Assembly (NCBI GenBank): GCA_046757725.1 | Contig: JBHHYU010000030.1 | Coordinates: 1 to 31,610 of the forward strand | Source: JBHHYU01 sp046757725 | Lineage (GTDB): Bacteria > Desulfobacterota > Binatia > UBA9968 | Length of the DNA stretch: 31,610 nucleotides | Direction: 5' to 3' | Part shown: in pieces, positions 22,970 to 29,635 of the stretch | Layout: each line of letters starts with the position of its first letter | Position numbering within the stretch: position 1 is the first letter of the stretch | Made by a program: the position numbers and the translations under genes | Notes under the pieces: generated by a model | What the model was told of the DNA's origin: nothing | What the model saw: the letters and a program-made list of their open reading frames with translations, nothing else | Database searches by the model: none

Positions 22970-23917
22970 TCACCCCGTCTTGGTTACTTTTGGTTTGTGC
23001 ATCACGTCGATCAACTCCCTGACGGCAGTAGTAGACTTCTCTAGTGCCGCTTTTTCGTCGGAGGCCAGCGGTATTTGAATTACCTCTTCCACCCCACCGG
23101 CTCCCAACTTACAAGGTACCCCGACGCACAGATTGTGAATACCATACTCTCCCTCCAAATAAGTACAGCAGGGTAGGATCCGCTTTCTGTCTAAGAGAAC
23201 GGATTCGGCCATCTGTGTGATAGCAGCAGAAGGGGTGTAGAAAGCACTCCCTGTCTTCAGCAGCTTGACGATCTCGCCGCCTCCTCCTCTGGTACGTTGC
23301 ACAAGCTCCTCCACGCGTTCCCTGGGCAACAGTTCCATAAGAGGCACACCCGCCACCGTAGTGTAGCGGACCAGAGGAACCATGCTATCACCGTGTCCGC
23401 CCAGAACGTACGCCTGGACTTCTTCCACAGAGACCTTCAGTTCCGAGGCGATGAACGCACGAAACCGTGCAGTGTCTAGGACACCGGCCATGCCAAAGAG
23501 CCGGCTTCGTGGGAAGCGGCTCACCTCCAAGGCGGCCTGGGTTATTGCATCCAGAGGGTTGGTCACCACAATGATGACGGCTTTGGGAGAATAGCGGACG
23601 ATCTCCTTCGTCACATTCTTAACAATCCCCAAGTTTGTGAACAGTAGATCGTCCCTAGACATTCCAGGCTTCCGCGGAACCCCCGAGGTGATGATGACCA
23701 GATCCGAGTTGGCTGTTTCGCCGTAACTGTTGCTACCAACGATCCTGGCGTCGGAACCAATCACCGGCCCCGACTCTAGGATATCCAGGGCCTTGCCCTG
23801 GGGAAGGTCGGGAATGATATCCACCAGCACCACATCCGCATATCCTCGATCGAAGATCCGTTGAGCAGTCGTGGCACCTACGTTTCCCGCACCTACGATC
23901 GTCACCTTCTTACGCAT
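22970..23917 (-). CDS. mdh: malate dehydrogenase
   Basis: This 315-aa NAD-dependent enzyme of the LDH-like malate dehydrogenase group has a Rossmann motif VGAGNVGATTAQR at the N terminus. It also shows GVPRKPGMSRDDLL with the substrate-binding arginines, VTNPLDAI, GMAGVLDTARFR and the catalytic histidine in LGGHGDSMVPL. ATG 23917 follows AAAGGAGG, whereas the longer open frame has no comparable site. It interconverts malate and oxaloacetate and sits between isocitrate dehydrogenase and fumarase in the TCA operon. Confidence 0.95.
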   Translation of the reverse strand: MRKKVTIVGAGNVGATTAQRIFDRGYADVVLVDIIPDLPQGKALDILESGPVIGSDARIVGSNSYGETANSDLVIITSGVPRKPGMSRDDLLFTNLGIVKNVTKEIVRYSPKAVIIVVTNPLDAITQAALEVSRFPRSRLFGMAGVLDTARFRAFIASELKVSVEEVQAYVLGGHGDSMVPLVRYTTVAGVPLMELLPRERVEELVQRTRGGGGEIVKLLKTGSAFYTPSAAITQMAESVLLDRKRILPCCTYLEGEYGIHNLCVGVPCKLGAGGVEEVIQIPLASDEKAALEKSTTAVRELIDVMHKPKVTKTG

Positions 23918-23992
23918 GGCTCCTACCTCCTTTCTCCAACCGATCTGTCCCTGCAATGATCAGCCGGCGGCACGGAGCAGCGCTTGTGTTGG

Positions 23993-25198
23993 TTATGCCT
24001 CGTGAACGTACTGTTCCCACCGCGAATCCAGGTTAGACTCTTTTACAACGGACATAAGGTAATCGCCAAGTTCCTTCCCCGTAGCGCCGTTGTCGCGACC
24101 GGTCATAACGATTTTCCGCTCGTATTGCCCGCAGATATCCAACGCCTTGTGCAGTTTTTGGCCAAGGCCTTCAAAGCCAATATGCTCCATGAGCATGGCC
24201 CCTGCACGCAACATAGAGCTTGGGTCGGCATACTGAGCGCGACCTTCGCGAACCATCCGGGGCGCGCTCCCGTGAATCGCTTCGAACATGGAGTACTTTT
24301 TCCCAAGATTCGCGCTCCCCGCTGTGCCCACGCCACCCTGGATCTGACCTGCTTCGTCGGTGAGAATATCGCCGTAGAGATTAGGCAGGACCATTACCTG
24401 GAACTGGGCACGCCGGGCCGGGTCAAGCAGCTTGGCCGTCATAATGTCGATGTACCAGCCTTCCCAGTTAATGCCCGGGTATTTTTGGGCCACGTCCTTG
24501 GCCACATCCAGGAACAGGCCGTCGGTGGTTTTGACAACGTTGGCCTTCGTAACCACCGTCACGTTGGTCTTACCGGCTTTTTTTGCATAGGCAAATGCCG
24601 CATCCATAATCCGTTCCGAACCCGGCCGTGTATTGAGTTTGAAATCCACTGCCAGGTCAGGGGTGACATTCCACCCCTGATTACCACATGCATACAGATC
24701 TTCCGTATTTTCTCTAAAGAACATCCAATCTATGTTGTCCTTGGGTATTCGGACGGGACGGACATTCGCGAAAAGATCCAATTCCTTGCGCATCGCCACG
24801 TTGGCGCTCTCGATGTTTGGCCACGGGCCACCCTTCTCCGGCGTCTCCGTGGGCCCTTTGAGGGTCACATGGCATTTCTTGATCTCTTCCAGAACATCCT
24901 CAGGAATAGGTTTCTTTTTTGCCGCACGGTTTTCAATAGTGAGCCCCTCGATGATACGAAACTTCACCTTGCCGCTTTTGACCTCATTGTTTAATAGGTG
25001 TTCCAACACTCGCCGGGCTTCGGCCGCAATAAAGGGGCCGATCCCATCGCCACCGAGAATACCGATAATGATCGGCTTGACCTTGGAGAAGTCTGTCCAC
25101 GGCTCAGCCTGCTTGAGACGCTCAACCCGCCCCAACTGCTGCGCCAGAACCTCTCCCAGGTGTTGTTTGGCTGCGTCTATAGCCTGTTTCTGATCCAT
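23993..25198 (-). CDS. icd: isocitrate dehydrogenase
   Basis: This 401-aa member of the isocitrate/isopropylmalate dehydrogenase family has GILGGDGIGPFIA near residue 50. The isocitrate-binding ESANVAMRKELDLFANVRPV segment, with the substrate serine and arginines, lies near 130. FRENTEDLYAC, the metal aspartates in LYGDILTDEAGQIQGG, and the cofactor region IHGSAP complete the pattern. NAD versus NADP preference cannot be judged safely. It oxidises isocitrate to 2-oxoglutarate, or carboxylates in reverse. AAGGAGG precedes ATG 25198. The 227-bp gap to the citrate synthase stop (25199-25425) has no gene and only a weak promoter-like TTGAAA, so it may still be one transcript. Confidence 0.93.
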   Translation of the reverse strand: MDQKQAIDAAKQHLGEVLAQQLGRVERLKQAEPWTDFSKVKPIIIGILGGDGIGPFIAAEARRVLEHLLNNEVKSGKVKFRIIEGLTIENRAAKKKPIPEDVLEEIKKCHVTLKGPTETPEKGGPWPNIESANVAMRKELDLFANVRPVRIPKDNIDWMFFRENTEDLYACGNQGWNVTPDLAVDFKLNTRPGSERIMDAAFAYAKKAGKTNVTVVTKANVVKTTDGLFLDVAKDVAQKYPGINWEGWYIDIMTAKLLDPARRAQFQVMVLPNLYGDILTDEAGQIQGGVGTAGSANLGKKYSMFEAIHGSAPRMVREGRAQYADPSSMLRAGAMLMEHIGFEGLGQKLHKALDICGQYERKIVMTGRDNGATGKELGDYLMSVVKESNLDSRWEQYVHEA

Positions 25199-25425
25199 CG
25201 TTCCTCTGTTCCTCCTTGTTATGAAATACTATGCGGTGATCACTAAGAAAATGCTGCGAGGTGTCCGCGGCAAGCCAGGGGGTTTCCTACTTTATTCAAT
25301 ATGATGAATTTCGATCCCAGTTTCAACCGCTCAAGGGTTTTGATGACGCAACGCAAAAATCTTGGCACTTCCTCTATGGCCCCTGCCGGATCGTAAAACT
25401 CGGCCGACATGAGCGGCCAAAGTAT

Positions 25426-26715
25426 TCAGTTGCGTCCTTCCAACAGCGCATACTTTCTCGAATCTGCCCCACTGTATATCTGCCGTGGCCTCGCGATCTT
25501 TTGTTCTTTGTCTAGGAGCATCTCTTCCCATTGGGCAATCCAGCCGGAAGTCCTTGGGATAGCGAACAAAACCGGAAACATCTCCACCGGGAAGCCCATA
25601 GCCTGGTATATGATACCGGAATAGAAATCAACATTGGGATAGAGCTTACGCTGGATGAAATAACTGTCCTCAAGCGCTATCCTCTCCAACTCCAAAGCGA
25701 TATCCAGTAAAGGATTTTTTCCCGTGACCTCAAAAACTTGCTCTGCCACCCGCTTTATAATCTTTGCTCTTGGATCATAGTTTTTATATACCCTGTGGCC
25801 AAAACCCATCAGCCGACCCTCACCCGCCTTAACTCGTTTAATAAATTCCAGGACCTTACCCTTCGACCCGATCTCTCCAAGCATTCTGAGCACGGCCTCA
25901 TTCGCCCCGCCATGCAGAGGACCGTAGAGAGCGGCAGCAGCTGCAGCCACCGCTGAATAAGGATCTGCGTGAGAGCTTCCTACACAGCGCATTGCGTTGG
26001 TACTGCAGTTCTGCTCATGATCGGCATGGAGAATGAACAGGACATCCAGGGCCCGCTCGAGAATGGGGTCCGGCTGATACTTCACCTCCGTCATCTTAAA
26101 AAGCATATTCAGGAAGTTCCCCGTGTAGCTTAGATCGTTGTCCGGATAGGCATAGGGCATGCCTCGACTGTGACGGTAAACGAAAGCGGCCAAGGTCGGC
26201 ATCTTGCCGATAAGTCGGAAAATCTGTTCCTTCCGTGATTCGGGGCCAAAGATGTTCTTGGCGTCCGGATAGAAAGTTGAAAGGGCAGCCACAGTGCTCA
26301 CCAGCATTCCCATGGGATGGGCATCGTAGTGGAAACCATCCATGAACTTTTTGATGTTCTCGTGGATAATGGTGTGAAAGGTGACCTGATGCTCCCACTC
26401 CTCCAACTCTGTTTTGCTGGGAAGCTCCTCATTTAGGATCAGGTACGCGGTTTCCAGATAGTTGCTTTTATCGGCTAACTCTTCGATGGGATATCCTCGA
26501 TAGCGAAGAATTCCCTTCTCTCCGTCAATAAAAGTAATCTTGCTTTCACAAGAGGCCGTATTCATAAAGGCAGGATCATAGGCCATCAACCCAAAGTCCT
26601 CCTCGTCCACCTTGATCCGGCGCAGGTCCATGGAGCGAATCGTTCCGTGCTGGATGGGGATCTCATAACTCCTTTCAGTACGGTTATCGATCAGCGTAAG
26701 GGTTTCTTTTTTCAT
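25426..26715 (-). CDS. gltA: citrate synthase
   Basis: This 429-aa hexameric-type (bacterial) citrate synthase condenses acetyl-CoA with oxaloacetate. Catalytic features visible are the histidine in HADHEQNCSTNAMR, the second in MGFGHRVYKNYDPRA, and the aspartate in VDFYSGIIYQAMG. An N-terminal beta-rich extension (IDNRTERSYEIPIQHGTI) is typical of the GltA branch. GGGAGG lies upstream of ATG 26715. It heads the citrate synthase to carboxyltransferase gene block. Together with PFOR it would allow oxidative TCA flux; some anaerobes also run citrate synthase backwards, which this sequence cannot distinguish. Confidence 0.95.
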   Translation of the reverse strand: MKKETLTLIDNRTERSYEIPIQHGTIRSMDLRRIKVDEEDFGLMAYDPAFMNTASCESKITFIDGEKGILRYRGYPIEELADKSNYLETAYLILNEELPSKTELEEWEHQVTFHTIIHENIKKFMDGFHYDAHPMGMLVSTVAALSTFYPDAKNIFGPESRKEQIFRLIGKMPTLAAFVYRHSRGMPYAYPDNDLSYTGNFLNMLFKMTEVKYQPDPILERALDVLFILHADHEQNCSTNAMRCVGSSHADPYSAVAAAAAALYGPLHGGANEAVLRMLGEIGSKGKVLEFIKRVKAGEGRLMGFGHRVYKNYDPRAKIIKRVAEQVFEVTGKNPLLDIALELERIALEDSYFIQRKLYPNVDFYSGIIYQAMGFPVEMFPVLFAIPRTSGWIAQWEEMLLDKEQKIARPRQIYSGADSRKYALLEGRN

Positions 26716-26823
26716 GACTGACCTCCCTAGCTATCAGCCCCTAACGGGGAAAGACCCGACTCATTCGGTGGCTTGCTTCGGCCATTTTTCAAGAAGGCAA
26801 CAGATGCAGAAGTGCGAATGCAT

Positions 26824-27168
26824 CTACCGCCTCTTGGTTGTTCTTAAGCGTGAGCGTCCTTTTTTTAGAATATCCTCAACCCAGCTCAAGGCGGTTATGC
26901 TGGAAGGGAAGCCCAAAGTCGTCAGGCCCAGAAGAACAAGGTGACGAATCTCCCCGGGCGTGGCACCGGCTTCTAAGGCCCTGCGGGTGTGGGAGTGCAC
27001 CGCCCCTTCCATCTTCGCTCCTATCGATAAAGCGAGCTTGCCCAATGCCACGGCCTTTTTGTCCAACGGCCCAGCCGCATTTGAAACCGCACCGAGGCGG
27101 TCATAGGCTTGCCAGATTTTCGGGTAAGTACGCTTGAATGTCTCATATATTTTTGGTGATCTCGCCAT
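26824..27168 (-). CDS. carboxymuconolactone decarboxylase/AhpD-like small protein
   Basis: This 114-aa all-helical protein of the CMD/AhpD superfamily has the family core KLALSIGAKMEGAVHSHTRR and AGATPGEIRHLVLLG. Many AhpD relatives reduce peroxides through a CxxC pair; here the position reads EGAVHSH without cysteines, so peroxidase chemistry is unlikely and the function is open. GGGAGG precedes ATG 27168. It lies 135 bp after the radical SAM gene on the same strand, separated by a 9-bp repeat tract, and upstream of citrate synthase. Confidence 0.85.
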   Translation of the reverse strand: MARSPKIYETFKRTYPKIWQAYDRLGAVSNAAGPLDKKAVALGKLALSIGAKMEGAVHSHTRRALEAGATPGEIRHLVLLGLTTLGFPSSITALSWVEDILKKGRSRLRTTKRR

Positions 27169-27231
27169 CTGTTTTTACCTCCCTTAGCCTGTAATTTAAA
27201 AACTCACCTTGGCAAAGCTGGATCAGGTTTT

Positions 27232-27294
27232 TCTGGTTTATCTCGTTTGTCTAGTTTATTTCGTTGATTCCGTTTGTCTAGCTGATCTGGTTTG
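27232..27294. repeat. imperfect 9-bp tandem repeat
   Basis: Seven units of about TCTNGTTTR follow one another without gaps (TCTGGTTTA, TCTCGTTTG, TCTAGTTTA, TTTCGTTGA, TTCCGTTTG, TCTAGCTGA, TCTGGTTTG). The tract fills the gap between the radical SAM stop and the CMD gene. Read on the minus strand it would encode a Lys-Asp-rich tripeptide repeat if translated. Confidence 0.7.
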
Positions 27295-27303
27295 TCTATG
27301 GCT

Positions 27304-28443
27304 TTAGCAAACCGATTTTGGTTCATAAGCGCACAGAGGATCAGTCTCCAGAGGGTCCCCGCTCTTTGCGTAGGCCCGTGCCCGTGATCCTCCGCAAATC
27401 TCGCTGAATTCGCAGCGGCCGCACCTGCCCTTGAAATGGCTCGTCTGTCGAACCGTCGTGAATACCTCGGACCCGCGATAGATATCCACAATGTTCGCGG
27501 CCCGCACGTTTCCCGCCACCAAAGGTACAAAGCCGGACGGATAAATATCCCCATTATGGGAGATGAACATGACACCATTGCCATCCCGTATGCCGAATCC
27601 TCTGCCCACAGGGGTTTCCCGGATTTTAGCGAAAGGCATACCTTCCGCTCGCATTCTGGTCAAGGCCACCCGGCGATAGTGCGGAGCCTCTGTGGTCGCA
27701 ACCGCAAAGGGAGCTTCTTTAGAAAGATCATAGAGCCAATTGTGAATTCTCTCACACTGGTCGGGTGTCATTTCTTTCAGCCCCTGGCCTCTCCCCACCT
27801 GAATAAGGCAGAAGAGGCTCCAGCGCATGAGACCCAATCCCCCAACCGTTCGATAAATTTTCGATAGATCAGTCTCCGTTTCCCCGGTGACGAGCGTATT
27901 TATCTGCAGGCCAAGGCTCTCCTTTCGAGCAAGATGAGCCGCTTGGACAGTTTGGGCGAAGCAACCAGGCACTCCTCGGAAACCGTCGTGTTTCTCCGCG
28001 CTCGACCCGTCCAGACTGAGCGAAATACTCTGCACACCGCAGGCCCTGAAACGCCGGAAAACCTCGCGTGTCAGAGCATTCGTGCCACTGGGGGCAACCG
28101 ACATGTTCAACCCCAGCCTGGCACCATACTCTAAGAGCTCAAAGAAATCAGGCCGTTTCAACGGATCCCCCCCCGTTAGTACCAGGTGCGGCCCCCGACC
28201 ACCAAAGCCACTGATCTTTTCCAAGAGAGCCTGGGCCTCGGAGGTGCTCAGTTCCTCCATGGACCGCTCTGCAATCGCTTCTGCTCGGCAATGGCGACAG
28301 GCAAGATCACAGGCCCGTGTGAGCTCCCAGTAAATGAGAAATGGTGCCTTTGAATAGACATACGGCCCCGACCTAACTTGGCTAACGGATTTCTGGCTTT
28401 TATTACTCGTAGTCTTATCTAGCCCTTGCGTAGAAATGTTCAA
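27304..28443 (-). CDS. radical SAM/SPASM-type protein
   Basis: This protein of about 379 aa has the [4Fe-4S]-SAM motif CDLACRHC preceded by FLIYWELTRA, the GGDPLKRPDF segment, and SISLSLDGSS. A C-terminal auxiliary-cluster cysteine set reads CGRCEFSEICGGSRARAYA, then LETDPLC. It resembles the TIGR04053-like or haem-d1/AhbD-like branch of SPASM proteins by memory. Such enzymes modify peptides or porphyrin-type substrates by radical chemistry. TTG 28443 with GGAGG four bases upstream is preferred over TTG 28476. A sigma-54 promoter begins about 50 bp upstream. The CMD gene follows on the same strand, and a short plus-strand frame (28820) lies on the other side of the promoter region. Confidence 0.85.
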   Translation of the reverse strand: MNISTQGLDKTTSNKSQKSVSQVRSGPYVYSKAPFLIYWELTRACDLACRHCRAEAIAERSMEELSTSEAQALLEKISGFGGRGPHLVLTGGDPLKRPDFFELLEYGARLGLNMSVAPSGTNALTREVFRRFRACGVQSISLSLDGSSAEKHDGFRGVPGCFAQTVQAAHLARKESLGLQINTLVTGETETDLSKIYRTVGGLGLMRWSLFCLIQVGRGQGLKEMTPDQCERIHNWLYDLSKEAPFAVATTEAPHYRRVALTRMRAEGMPFAKIRETPVGRGFGIRDGNGVMFISHNGDIYPSGFVPLVAGNVRAANIVDIYRGSEVFTTVRQTSHFKGRCGRCEFSEICGGSRARAYAKSGDPLETDPLCAYEPKSVC

Positions 28444-28503
28444 CTTTCCTCCCCGCTTCACTATAGCTTTGATCAAAAAAAGGTTTGCTCATGTGAATAG
28501 TCC

Positions 28504-28519
28504 CGCAAATCTTATGCCA
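28504..28519 (-). promoter_or_regulatory. sigma-54 promoter for the radical SAM gene
   Basis: The minus strand reads TGGCATAAGATTTGCG, with intact TGGCA and TTGC and GG-N10-GC spacing, almost the same as the PFOR promoter. The start would be near 28494. A frame at 28489-28764 on the same strand overlaps it and lacks a ribosome site. Confidence 0.6.
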
Positions 28520-28692
28520 CCTTCCCAAACATAAGGCAGCTTAATCCAGTGATGGTCTAGCCTTATGGGTCCATTCGGATTGAAGCGCAATCTGCCTGCA
28601 AAAACAGCTTGTTTGTGAGGTACCTGATCTTGCAAAAGGCCCAGAATGAGAAAGTGATACAGTCCAATGGAAAAGAAAAACACGGCGTTTTC

Positions 28693-28710
28693 CGTCTCAA
28701 ATCTGAGAAA
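28693..28710. promoter_or_regulatory. candidate activator dyad upstream of the radical SAM promoter
   Basis: CGTCTCAAATCTGAGAAA contains TCTCA-N4-TGAGA and matches the 17064 dyad at 12/18. It is centred about 195 bp from the -12 element, farther than the other sites. A half-site TGAGAAA lies nearer at 28647-28653. The surrounding 28444-28969 has no confident gene. Confidence 0.4.
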
Positions 28711-28819
28711 ATCGCCGGATTGCCGTTGCATATATAAGAAACTAAGAACAAGCAAAAACAGCACTATTTAGCAGGCAGATGAACCTTATAGCAAAAAAAC
28801 ACCGCTACGATTTCTCGCA

Positions 28820-28933
28820 ATGGAAATGCAAACAGATCTCGTTAGCGACCCGGAGGTTAATGATGTTGAGCCTTCTTTGGAAATAGGATACGAGAAGCCT
28901 TACGCCTTCCACGGAACCGACGACCTGTCGTAA
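28820..28933 (+). CDS. possible 37-aa peptide gene
   Basis: An ATG-started frame encodes an acidic 37-residue peptide with PSLEIGYEKPYAFHGTDDLS at its C terminus. No ribosome site is visible and the length is within chance. The YEKP...G pattern resembles the YxxP leader motif of some RiPP precursors, and a radical SAM gene is divergently encoded about 380 bp away. This is a suggestion only. Confidence 0.2.
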   Translation: MEMQTDLVSDPEVNDVEPSLEIGYEKPYAFHGTDDLS

Positions 28934-28969
28934 AAGACCGAGTAAAGAGGAGAATAATCCCCCCCGTAA

Positions 28970-29539
28970 CTAGGCCGCCTTGCCATACTCCATCTCTCTG
29001 ACCGGAACCCACTTGCCTTGCTGCGTCCTGACATGGGCCGACGGCTGAATCGAGAGCACCGGGCAAGGAGCGAGCCGGACCACTTGTTGCGTCAGGCTTC
29101 TCGTAAAAAGACTTCCCAGCCGCGACCTCTCTCGACTGGCCATGACAACCAGATCACAACCCTCTTCCTTCGCCGTCGCAACGATCTCCTTCACAACTCC
29201 GCCCAGCCTTATGAGAGGGGTTACCTTCACCCGCTCTCGCAAGTCAGCGCCCAGCACCCTATCCAGGAGGTCGGAGAGCCGTTGCATTTTGTCATGCACC
29301 AGATCCTCTAGGTTGAGGCCTTGAAGGTTAGATCTCCACTGGTCAGTGAAATAGTAAACTTCGGGCGCGTAAGCAAAGGGGGAAGTTAGCTTTTGCCTGA
29401 GAACCTGATCGGTGATGATGTGAAGAACGATGACCTCGCCGCCGCAGTCTCCAGCCATGGAGAGGGCGTAACGAATACCAGAAAGAGAGGCCTTGGAAAA
29501 ATCTGTCGGTACGATAATCCTTTTTTTTATTGTTTCCAT
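28970..29539 (-). CDS. universal stress protein with degenerate nucleotide motif
   Basis: This 189-aa Usp-fold protein opens with RIIVPTDFSKASLSGIRYAL and has CDLVVMASRERSRLGSLFTR followed by TQQVVRLAPCPVLSIQP. The usual G-x2-G of ATP-binding Usps is replaced by SRERSRLGS, so it may not bind ATP. A roughly 20-residue tail follows the domain. ATG 29539 has AAGGAG nine bases upstream, and a longer frame from 29575 is less likely. It starts about 95 bp after the molybdopterin oxidoreductase stop on the same strand and may be co-transcribed; a GTCTTC/GAAGAC hairpin (29576-29590) without a T-run lies between. No sigma-54 site is visible here, unlike the Usp at 17227. Confidence 0.88.
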   Translation of the reverse strand: METIKKRIIVPTDFSKASLSGIRYALSMAGDCGGEVIVLHIITDQVLRQKLTSPFAYAPEVYYFTDQWRSNLQGLNLEDLVHDKMQRLSDLLDRVLGADLRERVKVTPLIRLGGVVKEIVATAKEEGCDLVVMASRERSRLGSLFTRSLTQQVVRLAPCPVLSIQPSAHVRTQQGKWVPVREMEYGKAA

Positions 29540-29635
29540 AGGGGGAAACTCCTTTTCATGATAATCCATGAGCAAGTCTTCTAAGAAGACGCTTCGTCAG
29601 ACCGTTGATATCACCGCGCTCACCATTTGAGTCCT

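Noticed and set aside
23984..24994. 336-codon plus-strand open frame
   Set aside because: It is the antisense shadow of isocitrate dehydrogenase, which has intact catalytic motifs.
28489..28764. 91-codon minus-strand frame before the radical SAM gene
   Set aside because: GTG start without a ribosome site; it overlaps the candidate sigma-54 promoter and activator dyad, so regulatory DNA explains it better.
29574..29591. GTCTTC-TAA-GAAGAC hairpin between the molybdoenzyme and Usp genes
   Set aside because: Perfect stem but no T-run on the transcribed strand, so not supported as a terminator.
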